From Kaistia soli DSM 19436 (GTDB lineage Bacteria; Pseudomonadota; Alphaproteobacteria; Rhizobiales; Kaistiaceae): a stretch of 64,000 nucleotides of DNA. The translations under genes were made by a program, and so were the position numbers. The notes under the pieces were generated by a model that was given only the letters and a program-made list of their open reading frames with translations, was not told where the DNA came from and searched no databases. The stretch is from assembly GCF_900129325.1 (NCBI RefSeq), contig NZ_FQUP01000003.1, positions 310,001 to 374,000 on the forward strand, in the 5' to 3' direction. Shown here piece after piece: positions 45,701-53,193 of the stretch (position 1 is its first letter; every line of letters begins with the position of its first letter).

Positions 45701-48700
45701 GCCAATACCCACGCCGATGACACCGACGATGCCGGCGTTCACGGTCGTGTAGTTCATCGCGTCAATGGTGTTGCCATCGCCGACGCCGAGCGCTCCCACA
45801 CCGACCACGCCGGCCGTGATCGCGCCCTTGTTGGTGGCGGAGATCGTGTTGCCATCGCCGATACCAACGCCCAGCGCACCGGCGAGTCCCGCATTCACGT
45901 TGCCGTAGCTGTCGTTCAGGACGGTGACCGAGCTGTCGTCGCCATAGGCAAGGCCGCCGACGCCGATGAGACCGGCGGTGACCGCGCCATTGTTGCCAGC
46001 CGTAATTGTGTTGTCATCGCCAACACCCACGCCGATCACGCCGACGATGCCTGCGTTCACGGTCGTGTAGTTCATCGCGTCAATGGTGTTGCCATCACCG
46101 ACGCCGAGCGCGCCCACACCAACCACGCCCGCCGTGATTGTGCCCTTGTTGGTTGCGGAGATCGTGTTCCCGTCGCCGATTCCGACGCCCAGCGCACCGG
46201 CGAGGCCCGCATTCACGTTGCCGTAGCTGTCGTTCAGGACGGTGACCGAGCTGTCGTCGCCATAGGCAAGACCGCCGACGCCGATCAGGCCAGCGGTGAC
46301 GGTGCCGTTGTTGCCGGCCGTAATTGTGTTGTCATCGCCAACACCCACGCCGATCACGCCAACGATGCCTGCGTTCACTGTCGTGTAGTTCATCGCATCG
46401 ACGGTGTTGCCGTCGCCGACGCCGAGTGCGCCGACACCGACCACGCCCGCCGTGATCGTGCCCTTGTTGGTCGCATCGACCGTGTTGCCGTCACCAATGC
46501 CGACTGCCAGCGCGCCTGCGAGGCCGGCGTCGACCGTGCCGTAGCTGTCATTGAGGACGGTGACCGAATTGTCGTCGCCGACCGCGAGGCCACCCAGGCC
46601 GATCAGACCGGCCGACACCGAGCCGTTGTTGATCAGCAGCGACTCGTTGCCATCTCCTATGGCCAGCGTTCCGACGCCGATCAGGTAGTTGTCGACAGTG
46701 CCGGTATTGTTGATGCCGACATCCGCAATCCCCAGAACATTGCCATCGCCGATCTTGACGGCTCCGACGCCAAGCAGCGCCGTCGGCGCGCTCGAGGTGA
46801 CGTCGCCATCGTTATGGACGACGACGCGACCCTCACCGACATTTGCAGCGATGACGCCAATCACGTCGGCGTCAACCGAGCTGCCAGCCGACGTCGAGCT
46901 GATCGCCGTGCCATTGCCGATCGTCAGGGAGGCCAGGCCGATCAGCGGAGGATCGATATCGCCGTTCAGCGTGGCGGTTGCGTCACCCTGGTTGGAGATC
47001 GCGGCGACGCCGACGATGCCACCCGAGATCTTTCCGTTCGCTGTGACATTGGTGTCACCGAACGTGTTGAAGCCGACGACGCCGGCATAGCTGCCGGTCA
47101 CATCACCAGTCTTGACGTCGACGGTACCGGGCGTGCCTCCGGTGGCAAGCGATCCGGCAAGGACGCCAACGCCGTTATTGCCGAGGACGGTGCCGCCGGT
47201 AGTGTCGACGCTGACCTCGTTGCCGCCATTGCCGACGCCAAGCGCGATCACGCCGCTGCCGTTGGTTCCGGTGATATCGCCCGACGTATTGACGTCGACG
47301 ACCGCCTTGCCATTGCCGAGCGGGAGGCTTGAGGGATCGGAGAAATCGAGCGAACCGAGATCGAGTGTCGTGGGGTCGACCGTCACGCTGCCCGCAACCG
47401 CCAGCACACCAACATCGGCTCCGGTGATGTTGGCGGAGCCGGTAACGTCAGTCTCGGCGATGCCAGGCGTACCACCAAGAGCGCCGCTTACGGCAATGGC
47501 CGAAACGCCGATGCCGTTTGTGCCAGTCACGGATTCGCCGTCGGCGTTCACCGTGGTCTGAACATCCATATTGGCGCCAAGCGCCAGCGCGTTGATGCCG
47601 TTTTCGTTGCCGAGGACAGTCGAGGTGCCCATGGTGTCGACGGTCGTAGCGCCGCCGAGACCGAGGGCACCGGTCGAGATCGCCGCGATACCGTCGCCGG
47701 ACTGGCCTGTCACCGAACCGCCGGTGACGTTGACGACGGCGCCGCCCCCCACCGTCAGCGCGTTGATGCCGTTGTCACCGCCGACAACGGTTGTCCCGTT
47801 GGTCGTGATGTCGGCGGAGATGCCATTGACATTGATGCCGTTGCCGGAGGTTCCCGTGACCGAGCCACCTGTGAGGTCGATCGTGTTGGCCCCGCCAAGA
47901 GCATTGATGCCGTTGTCGGCGCCGATCACAGTCGTGCCATCCGTCGTGATCGAATTGAGAAGGCCGTTGGTGGTGATGCCGTTGGCGCCATTGCCGGTCA
48001 CGGTTCCGCCGGTCAGGTTCAACGTATTGGCGGCGCTCTTGGCGTTGATGCCGTTCTGGCCGCCCGTGATGTCGGTTCCGTTGGTCGTGATCGACGTCGA
48101 AATATCTGCGGCGCCGCCATCGGAAAGAATGCCGTCGCCGGCCGTGCCCGTGACCGATCCGCCCGTCAGGTTGGCGACGTTGTTGGCACCGTCTAGATGG
48201 ATTCCGTTGTTCGATCCGAGGACCACCGTGTTCGTTGTCTTGACAGTGGCGGTACCCAGTACTGGCACCGTCGAATGAGCAAAAATGCCGTCACCATTGT
48301 TGCCCGTGACGGTGGTGGTTCCGCCAACTGCACCGTTGATGGTAACGGTCGCGCTCGTTCCAACAGCGTTGATGCCGGAATTGGCGCCGGTCACATTTGA
48401 TCCGGAGCCGCCCGTATAGGTGGCCGACCCGAGGGTCGCGCCGAGGACGTCAACGCCATTCTGCCCGGAAATCGTGCTCGTCACCGAGCCGTTGTTCTTG
48501 AAGGCCGCATTCGGTGCCAGGTTGCCGCCCTTTACGCCGGCTCCAGCGCCCGTGACGCTGACACCGCTGTTGACCGTGACAGTGACGGTGCCGACCTGCA
48601 AGCCGGCGGGCGAAGTGAGGCGGTTGCCGGTGGTGGTTGTGGTGTTGCTGCTATAGGTCTTGTCGGCCTGGGCGGGCGCCGCTGCGCCAACAATCAAGGC

Positions 48701-48820
48701 AAGGGCAAGTGTCGTCGCAATTCCCGTAGAACTCAGAAGACGGGCGCGGGATTCGGCCAGCTGGCCATTCCCCGAGGTTGCGCTCAAGACGTCATTTTTC
48801 GCCCATGCAAACGACAGCAT
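39749..48820 (-). CDS. Giant repetitive autotransporter adhesin (type Va secretion)
   Basis: About 3023 residues. A long N-terminal signal region (MLSFAWAKNDVLSATSG..., GIATTLALALIVGAAAPAQA-DK) is followed by a passenger in two repeat styles. First, roughly residues 60-600, are Gly/Thr/Asn-rich units such as GINALGGANTIDLTGGSVTGTSGNG. Second are about 53 copies of a 26-28-residue unit with consensus GDxNTVxxxNxGTVxAGxxGVGGLxx. A beta-helical, pectin-lyase-like region follows, and the C-terminal ~270 residues (PGVWAKAIGSWMNRDSNVGYS..., ending TGVRYNW) form the outer-membrane autotransporter barrel. The ATG at 48820 is preferred over TTG 48835 because a GGGGGAA site lies just upstream. Probably a surface adhesin or aggregation factor. 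Confidence 0.93.
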   Translation of the reverse strand: MLSFAWAKNDVLSATSGNGQLAESRARLLSSTGIATTLALALIVGAAAPAQADKTYSSNTTTTTGNRLTSPAGLQVGTVTVTVNSGVSVTGAGAGVKGGNLAPNAAFKNNGSVTSTISGQNGVDVLGATLGSATYTGGSGSNVTGANSGINAVGTSATVTINGAVGGTTTVTGNNGDGIFAHSTVPVLGTATVKTTNTVVLGSNNGIHLDGANNVANLTGGSVTGTAGDGILSDGGAADISTSITTNGTDITGGQNGINAKSAANTLNLTGGTVTGNGANGITTNGLLNSITTDGTTVIGADNGINALGGANTIDLTGGSVTGTSGNGINVNGISADITTNGTTVVGGDNGINALTVGGGAVVNVTGGSVTGQSGDGIAAISTGALGLGGATTVDTMGTSTVLGNENGINALALGANMDVQTTVNADGESVTGTNGIGVSAIAVSGALGGTPGIAETDVTGSANITGADVGVLAVAGSVTVDPTTLDLGSLDFSDPSSLPLGNGKAVVDVNTSGDITGTNGSGVIALGVGNGGNEVSVDTTGGTVLGNNGVGVLAGSLATGGTPGTVDVKTGDVTGSYAGVVGFNTFGDTNVTANGKISGGIVGVAAISNQGDATATLNGDIDPPLIGLASLTIGNGTAISSTSAGSSVDADVIGVIAANVGEGRVVVHNDGDVTSSAPTALLGVGAVKIGDGNVLGIADVGINNTGTVDNYLIGVGTLAIGDGNESLLINNGSVSAGLIGLGGLAVGDDNSVTVLNDSYGTVDAGLAGALAVGIGDGNTVDATNKGTITAGVVGVGALGVGDGNTVDAMNYTTVNAGIVGVIGVGVGDDNTITAGNNGTVTAGLIGVGGLAYGDDSSVTVLNDSYGNVNAGLAGALGVGIGDGNTISATNKGTITAGVVGVGALGVGDGNTIDAMNYTTVNAGIVGVIGVGVGDDNTITAGNNGAVTAGLIGVGGLAYGDDSSVTVLNDSYGNVNAGLAGALGVGIGDGNTISATNKGAITAGVVGVGALGVGDGNTIDAMNYTTVNAGIVGVIGVGIGDDNTISAGNNGAVTAGLIGVGGLAYGDDSSVTVLNDSYGNVNAGLAGALGVGIGDGNTVDATNKGTITAGVFGVGALGVGDGNTIDAINYTTVNAGIFGVIGVGVGDDNTISADNNGAVTAGLIGVGGLAYGDDSSVTVLNDSYGNVNAGLAGVIGVAIGDDNTVRAGNNGTVTAGLVGVGGLVVGDDNLVSVRNSGTIDADVAGLIGVGVGDDNSVSARNFGSITAGVVGVGALSYGDDSAVTAVNAGNGSVTSDIAGVVGIGIGDDNRVEAGNSGHVIAGLVGVAGLAVGDDNSIEARNYGTVDAGIAGVIGVGVGDDNTISVSNNGAVTAGLIGVGGLAYGDDSSVSVLNDRDGTVDAGLAGVIGVGIGDDNRVRVGNSGIVTAGLVGVGGLVVGDDSSVGVRNSGSIDADTAGLIGVAVGEDNSVSARNYGSVTAGLVGVGGLAVGDENAVDVRNYGAVDAGLAGVIGVAVGDDNSISVSNNGAVTAGLVGVGGLAYGDDSSVSVLNDRFGTVDAGLAGVIGVGIGDSNQLSVGNSGSVTAGLVGVGGLAVGDGNVVGVWNRGTIEADTAGLIGVGVGDSNIVSTQNFGSVTAGLVGVGGLAYGDDSAVTVMNASNGSVTADVAGVIGIGIGDDSAINVGNNGVVAAGLVGVGALGVGDNDTVAARNDGTVTAGLAGVIGVGAGDDNAVDVRNYGTVTAGLVGVGGLADGDNNTVDVRNQGTVDADIAGVMGIAIGDGNIVGVGSNGTVAAGLVGVGGLVAGDDNIVDARNHGIVSSDAAGVIGVAIGDDNTVDVGNSGSATAGVVGVGGLAFGDYNIVDARNRGTIDSDAAGLIAVGDGDSNTITSTNTGAVTAELIGVGGLATGDNNSVLVLNADAGVVDAGFAGVIGVGIGDGNTVGVGNSGTVTAGEIGVGGLVVGDNNIVNTINYGSVDPDLAGVISVGVGDDNTIATSNSGTVVAGLVGVGGFAFGNDNAVTVLNTGTGSVTAETAGVIGLGIGDGNDVVVDNEGTVAAGLVGVAGIAIGQDISVDVTTAGAVAAGTIGVAGVGAGSGDVNIDVLASVQSDGLGVFAFKGGDGDTTVAIDGPISGRSGASTGSDGVSVVNVGGAGLVQVSTTLSGTIVSGGDGISVSKSYGDGDGTSAVIVNTAAAITAGGNGISVDQESGDGDLLVTMSGQISAGDAGVTVSKTDGEGDITISANANVSAANGLIAYGEAQDGDAVITTANGTTISASAAGISATKLSGGSGDISVTTGSQSAVYVGGTGIVVTNSAGGGSDDATVAVGTGALVKAGTDAVSASASGDVAVSIGSGSAIRGDSDETGTGRGITIASGGAAALSIGANSVVSASGVDSNNAVLSVTSGTGAMIDIASGALVTSWPYDGSSPSNANLEAAAIRMAIEATGGATTINNYGTLVGRIGLTDSADVFNNYSSNTWVVVGNNSLGGGFDTLNNPGRIQTALNGAVGEQTNLSSLESFVNGDPTGVGVGLVSLSDESAGQLAFNANRDVTYTSGTFTGVGNSTLAVDAYLGGSGSTSDMLLVGGLDVNGNPIAGQVTFGTTQILINDVNSGPGGYNPTGIAVVEAQNGTIASGNFVIDPSSDNYSSRFGGIIDKGLFFYDLATAPTATGTTQLLVGLPDQEALEFPSFVTGAQTIWHETAGLWLDRQADLRSYFLNPPSATPADASTAAADAAQKSLAPGVWAKAIGSWMNRDSNVGYSVLDKNFDFDTSYNQNTYGFMAGADIGGNITDKSALLFGVLGGYVKSQLNFDNSPTSGDYSGGTVGVYGTYINGGFFLDGLVKADFLNLDYTAPTLSSYGGASQSSDVTSLGFVLDSGYRIQWTPQIFFEPVATLAYVNASIDNMGSVSNTTVEFNDGESLRGAVGARFGGRVYDAETYWIEASAVGRLWYEFDGDNAATILNAGTPFTATDDFSGAFGEVGGSLNLFGKNSGWSGFVNADVKFNNEFTSGTTLTGVRYNW
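42560..46760 (-). repeat. Array of ~53 degenerate 78-84-bp repeats inside the autotransporter gene
   Basis: Each unit encodes 26 residues (28 when it contains an extra two-residue turn, as in SVTVLNDSYGNVNA), with a GD-x-N start and GVGGL-like end. Units are grouped in fours or fives, each class recurring in order (NDSYGNV, NKGTI, NYTTV, NNGTV). The order is strict in the 5'-proximal part of the array and more diverged toward 42.6-44.5 kb. The 26-residue period suits a coil of a beta-solenoid. Confidence 0.85.
45260..46560 (-). repeat. 318-bp tandem superrepeats within the array
   Basis: The AGCTGTCGTTCAGGACGGTG element occurs at 45271, 45589, 45907 and 46225, always exactly 318 bp (106 codons) apart. 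Each period contains one unit of 28 and three of 26 residues (28+26+26+26). The copies are almost identical at DNA level, unlike the rest of the array, so they arose by recent duplication. Confidence 0.85.
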
Positions 48821-49361
48821 TCCATTCCCCCACAATCCGCCCGCCGCTGACTGCCCAGCACAATGCCTAATTGGGAGGCGAATGGTGATGCTCGATGCGG
48901 CAGTTGTGAGCCTATCGCTGATTGCATAATAACCGAAAGTGGTACGTCGAACGAATTAGGGCTTTAAAGTGGCGTCGCCATGATCTGTTGCAATCGAGCA
49001 ACAAACAGTGAGCGGCGGCCTGGCGCGGGGCTCTTCGCGCCCATTCGCCGTCACCTCAGATGGATCCAATAGCACCGTCGCTCGCTCCGGTTGCGTGGCT
49101 GAAACGGCGCGCGGGCGGAATCTCTGCAACCGAATCGGCACGGGTTGTGGAGGGGGCCTCGACGCGTCAGCGCGAGAGGCGGCGGCCCGCGGGTCGGCGA
49201 GCACGTCCTTCCCGCGACGCGCTGATCGTCTATTGCTCGACGCGTTTCGTCATTGCGATCACGACTTGCGAACTGCGAGCACGGTGTCGGGCGGCGGGAC
49301 GTCGATCAGCGGCAATTCACGGCGCGCAGCGACTTATCGCCTTCAATCCCGTCCGGCCCCT
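48821..49361. promoter_or_regulatory. Intergenic region upstream of the autotransporter
   Basis: A 541-bp gap with no convincing gene. It should contain the autotransporter promoter, though I could not choose one -35/-10 pair. A perfect inverted repeat TGTTGC-AATCGA-GCAACA is at 48986-49003, about 165 bp upstream of the start, and is the only clear operator-like element. The part from about 49020 to 49361 is GC-rich and also lies just downstream of the amidohydrolase gene; I see no terminator hairpin in it. Confidence 0.45.
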
Positions 49362-50597
49362 TTAGTAGGCCAGTCGGTGCAGCCCCGCTGCCAACACCTC
49401 GATGCCGGCGACGATGTCCGGTATCGACGAAAACTCTTCAGGCGTATGACTGCGGCCGTCCTTTGAGCGGACGAAAATCATCACGGTGCGCGCGATCTTC
49501 GCCATCTGCTGCGTATCGTGCCCAGCGCCACTCGCCATGGTCAGCGTCGGAACGCCCTGCACGGCAGCTGCCTCGCGGAATGTGGTCACAAGTCCTGGAT
49601 CGCTGAGGCACGGCACCTTTTCGATGCCAATCTCCCATTCGATCGCGAGACCGCGCCGCTCGGCCACTTCTCGCATCAAGCCTTCATGCAGCGCATAGAG
49701 TTGCAGTCGCTTCTCGGGATCGGGATGACGAGCGTCGACCGTAAAGCTGACCGAACGCGGCACGACGGCGGCGCCGTTCGGGTCAGCAGCGATGCGTCCG
49801 ATCGTCGTCACCGCCGGACGACCCAGTCGATGCGCCGTATTGATGACGCCGCTCGCGATCTCGGCGAAACCGGCCATCGGATCGCGTCGAAGATCCATCG
49901 GGAAGGCACCCGCATGGTTTTGCTCACCGGTGAGGCGGACATGGTAGTGCCGCAGGCCCGTGATCGCGTCGACGATGGCGACCGGCAGGTCCGCATGTTC
50001 GAGGATCGGACCCTGCTCGATATGGAGCTCGATGAAGGCGTCGATATCGTCCCGCTTGGCGGATGGGATGGCTTGCGGATTGAGCCCGATGGCCAGCATC
50101 GCCTCGGCCATCGTCTCGCCTGAGTAGCCCTTCATCGCCTCGGCATCGCCGGGTGCGATGGCGCCGGTAATCGCGCGCGAGCCCCAGAAATTGGCGCCGG
50201 GGAAGCGGCTGCCTTCTTCCTCGCAGAGCGAAAGCGCCTCCATAGTCCGCTTCGGACTGCCGAACTGTTCCGAAAGGGCGCGGAGCGCGATCAGGGCGCT
50301 CAGTGCGCCAAGTGTGCCGTCATAGCGTCCGCCCGGCGTCTGCGTATCGATATGCGAGCCCGAGACGATCGACTTGCCGCCTTCGGTGCCCGCGAGCTTC
50401 GACCAGACATTGCCGACGGCGTCGCGACTGACGGAAAGACCGGCCTCCTCGCTCCAGCGAGCGAAAAGGTCGTTCGCTGCGACCCATGCGGGCGAATACA
50501 CGGTGCGCCAGACACCGGTGCCACTATGGGCTCCGATCGTCCCCATTTCCATGATCATGGCTTCGACAAGGGCTGGGTCGATGTGAATGCGCGTCAT
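49362..50597 (-). CDS. Allantoate amidohydrolase / N-carbamoyl-L-amino-acid hydrolase (AllC/HyuC family)
   Basis: A 411-residue M20-like bimetal amidohydrolase. Zinc or manganese ligands are visible in SGSHIDTQTPGGRYDG (H82, D84, D93), SLCEEEGSRF (E127-E128), IELHIEQGPILE (H near 196) and the C-terminal SGAGHDTQQMA. The family comprises allantoate amidohydrolase, ureidoglycine aminohydrolase relatives and N-carbamoyl-amino-acid hydrolase, which sequence alone does not separate. It is co-transcribed (ATGA overlap) with an importer and divergent from hydantoinase genes, so it probably hydrolyses the ring-opened ureide to release ammonia and carbon dioxide. Confidence 0.88.
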   Translation of the reverse strand: MTRIHIDPALVEAMIMEMGTIGAHSGTGVWRTVYSPAWVAANDLFARWSEEAGLSVSRDAVGNVWSKLAGTEGGKSIVSGSHIDTQTPGGRYDGTLGALSALIALRALSEQFGSPKRTMEALSLCEEEGSRFPGANFWGSRAITGAIAPGDAEAMKGYSGETMAEAMLAIGLNPQAIPSAKRDDIDAFIELHIEQGPILEHADLPVAIVDAITGLRHYHVRLTGEQNHAGAFPMDLRRDPMAGFAEIASGVINTAHRLGRPAVTTIGRIAADPNGAAVVPRSVSFTVDARHPDPEKRLQLYALHEGLMREVAERRGLAIEWEIGIEKVPCLSDPGLVTTFREAAAVQGVPTLTMASGAGHDTQQMAKIARTVMIFVRSKDGRSHTPEEFSSIPDIVAGIEVLAAGLHRLAY

Positions 50598-51586
50598 GAC
50601 AGCCGCTCCTGCCGGCCACGAACAAGTTGCGAGAGACAGACGGCTATGACGAGCGCGCCGCCATAGAAGAGATCCTGCACGAACGTGCTGATACCGAGGA
50701 TCGACAGGCCGGTGATGCCGGTAACAAGGAAATAGACCGCGATCACGGAGCCGATAGGATTGAACCGCCCCGGCGTGATCGTTGTGGCGCCGAGGAACGC
50801 CGCCGCGAAGGCAGGGAGCAGGTAGCTGAGGCCCGAATTGGGATCGGCGGCGCCGAGCGATCCGACCGACAGGATGCCGGCGAAGCCGCCAAGAAGCCCC
50901 GAAACAAGGAATGTCGCCGCCCGCACCTGGTCGACACGGATGCCCGAAAGACGTGCGACCTCACGGCCGCGGCCGACAAAGAGCAGCCTCTGTCCCGCCG
51001 CCGTATAGGTGAAGACGTACCAGATGATCGCCGCGATCAGCAGCGCATAATAGAAGGCGAGCGGAATGCCAAACAACCGCGTGACGATCACGACATTGGC
51101 GATGGCGAAGTCGATGCCGCTGATGGTGTTCGAATTCGATATCCAGAGCGTGATGCCATGCAGGAAGGTGCCCATGCCGAGCGTCACGATCAGGGAATTG
51201 ATGCGGAAGTAGAGCACGATCCAGGCATTCACCGCACCGATGACGAGACCAACCACGAGCGCCATCATGGCCGCGGCGAAGATCGGCCAGCCGAAATAGA
51301 CATTCAGCACCGCGATCGTCATCGAGCTCAGGGTCAGGTTGCCGGCGATCGAGAGATCGTAGTCGCCGGCCGTCAGCGGGATGATGAGGCCGAGCGTCAT
51401 CACGACGAGAACGGCCTGCGATCCGAAGATCGTCGAGAAATTGGCCCATGAGAGGAAGACCGTGGGCTTTACCGCGCCAAAGGCGGCAATCACGATCAGC
51501 CATGCGATCAGCAGGCCGTAGCGCTCCCCGCGGTCGATCCAGACTTGTCGGCGAGCGGCGGCGTTGGCCGCGGTTTCGGCAGTCAT
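50594..51586 (-). CDS. RbsC-type ABC transporter permease
   Basis: A 330-residue membrane protein with eight to ten membrane segments, in the BPD_transp_2 family. GLIIPLTAGDYDLSIAGNLTLSSMTIAVLNV is the RbsC-type conserved segment ('G-I-D-L-S-V-G' in sugar systems, here GDYDLSIAG), and LVIGAVNAWIVLYFRINSLIVTLGMGTFLHGITL follows the usual pattern. A homodimer probably forms the channel. It overlaps the genes on either side by 4 bp. Confidence 0.93.
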   Translation of the reverse strand: MTAETAANAAARRQVWIDRGERYGLLIAWLIVIAAFGAVKPTVFLSWANFSTIFGSQAVLVVMTLGLIIPLTAGDYDLSIAGNLTLSSMTIAVLNVYFGWPIFAAAMMALVVGLVIGAVNAWIVLYFRINSLIVTLGMGTFLHGITLWISNSNTISGIDFAIANVVIVTRLFGIPLAFYYALLIAAIIWYVFTYTAAGQRLLFVGRGREVARLSGIRVDQVRAATFLVSGLLGGFAGILSVGSLGAADPNSGLSYLLPAFAAAFLGATTITPGRFNPIGSVIAVYFLVTGITGLSILGISTFVQDLFYGGALVIAVCLSQLVRGRQERLS

Positions 51587-53193
51587 GATGCGGCGGCCTC
51601 CGTGTCGGACGAGTTAGCGAGGTCATCCACCCTCAGGTAGCAACTCTCGGCGATGGCGGATTTCGAGATGGCGTCGCCGGCAAGCTCGGCGACTTGTCGG
51701 CCCCGGGACAGCACGATCACCCGGTCGCAGATGGCGGCGAGTTGCTCATGGTCCGAGCTCGCACAGATCACGGCCGCACCCTCGCCCGCCATCTTGCGGA
51801 TTTCGCCGAACACCTGGGCTCTCGCGCCGATATCGACTCCCTGCGTCGGCTCGTCGAGCAGGACGAGGCGCGGCTTCATCTGGAACCACTTCGCCAGCAC
51901 GACTTTCTGCTGGTTGCCGCCGGACATGGCGCTCATCAAAGTATCGGGGTCCCGTGGGCGAACATCGAAGGCCTCGGTGCGTGCGGCGGCGAAGTCGCGC
52001 ATAGCGCCGCGCGACAGGCGGGCCTGGCTGCCGAACCGATCGAGAACCGGCAGTGTCACATTGTCGGTGATGCTGAGGGTCGGCACGATGCCGGCGGCGA
52101 GGCGGTCGCCCGGAATGAGCACTACGCCGAGGCCTACCGAGCGATGTGGTGTCGCGATGGAAAGATCCTGCTCGGCGCCGTGCAGCGTCAGGAAGCCGGA
52201 CTTAGCCCTAACAGCGCCAAAACACATGCCGACGACGTCATCATAGCCCGATCCGATCAGCCCGGTGATCCCAACGACTTCGCCGGCGCGCACACGGAAG
52301 GAGAGATCTGCGACGCTGCGACCCGAGAGACCGCTGAGCACGACGGCTTCAGGCCCCAATTCGCGGACCTCGGCCCGCATTCCCGCGAGATCGACGGCGC
52401 GCCCGACGATGAGACGGATGATCTCCGCCTTGCTGGCGCCCCGCGTCGCGAGCGTCCCGGCCACGCGTCCGTCGCGGAGCACGGTGATGCGGTCCGTGAT
52501 CTCGGCCACTTCGTCGATGTCATGCGAGACGAAGATGACACTCGCGCCTTCAGCGACGATGCCGCGCACGAGCGCGAAGAGCTTGCGGACGTCTTCGGCC
52601 GGAAGGAAAGGCGTTGGCTCGTCGAGGATGAGAATGCGCGCCAAGGCGTCCGGCGTTTGTTCCAGCTGATCAAAGGCGCGAACAATGGCGAAGAGCGCGC
52701 GCTGGACGGAACTCAGCCGCTCGACCGGCGCGAATGGGTCGAGCGAGAGGCCGAAGCGCGCGAACAAGGCCCGCGCCCGCTCGGCCTGGCGCCCCCAGCC
52801 TATTTTCCAATTGGCGCGGGTCGCATGCTCACCGACGAGCAGGTTCTCAAGCACCGTCATCGACGGCACCAGCCCGAGATGCTGATGGACGAAGGCGATG
52901 CCGATCTTGCGGAATTCGCCTGCCGGCAGGGGCAAGGCGACCGGCCGGCCGGCGACCGTCAGCTTTGCACCCGGATCGGGCGCGTGGAGGCCGGCAAGAA
53001 TCTTGATCAGCGTTGACTTGCCCGAGCCGTTCTGTCCGAGCAGGCCGAGGACCTCGCCGCGACGAACCTCCAGCGCAACATCGGCGAGCGCTTGCGCGCC
53101 GCCGAAATGCTTGGAGAGCCCTTCGACACGAAGGGCGATGGCGGGCGCGGCATCCGGCGCGCCCGCCTCCCCTGCGGTCAGCTCAGACGTCAC
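51583..53193 (-). CDS. RbsA-type tandem ABC ATPase
   Basis: A 536-residue double ATPase. Domain 1: Walker A GQNGSGKSTL, Q-loop FVHQHLG, Walker B ILILDEPTPFL, H-loop FVSHDIDEVAEI. Domain 2: a degenerate P-loop GLIGSGYDDVVG, signature MSGGNQQKVVLAKW and Walker B LVLLDEPTQGVDIGA, the usual arrangement in RbsA/MglA. The GTG start at 53193 overlaps the binding-protein stop (GTGA) and is followed by the short tail VTSELTAGEAG. A longer frame to 53379 would overlap the upstream gene and is rejected. Confidence 0.92.
   Translation of the reverse strand: MTSELTAGEAGAPDAAPAIALRVEGLSKHFGGAQALADVALEVRRGEVLGLLGQNGSGKSTLIKILAGLHAPDPGAKLTVAGRPVALPLPAGEFRKIGIAFVHQHLGLVPSMTVLENLLVGEHATRANWKIGWGRQAERARALFARFGLSLDPFAPVERLSSVQRALFAIVRAFDQLEQTPDALARILILDEPTPFLPAEDVRKLFALVRGIVAEGASVIFVSHDIDEVAEITDRITVLRDGRVAGTLATRGASKAEIIRLIVGRAVDLAGMRAEVRELGPEAVVLSGLSGRSVADLSFRVRAGEVVGITGLIGSGYDDVVGMCFGAVRAKSGFLTLHGAEQDLSIATPHRSVGLGVVLIPGDRLAAGIVPTLSITDNVTLPVLDRFGSQARLSRGAMRDFAAARTEAFDVRPRDPDTLMSAMSGGNQQKVVLAKWFQMKPRLVLLDEPTQGVDIGARAQVFGEIRKMAGEGAAVICASSDHEQLAAICDRVIVLSRGRQVAELAGDAISKSAIAESCYLRVDDLANSSDTEAAAS

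Noticed and set aside
45260-46560. Possible CRISPR array suggested by regularly spaced repeats
   Set aside because: Repeats are 318 bp apart within a continuous coding frame, with no 25-40-bp unique spacers and no cas genes.
41915-47332. Long plus-strand frames (458 and 821 codons) opposite the autotransporter
   Set aside because: They mirror the repeat array, giving an Asp/Ala/Arg-rich repeated product; the minus-strand protein has a signal peptide and autotransporter barrel.
48956-49204. An 82-codon minus-strand frame upstream of the autotransporter
   Set aside because: No ribosome site or recognisable fold; the start is a frame in GC-rich intergenic DNA, although it ends near the inverted repeat.
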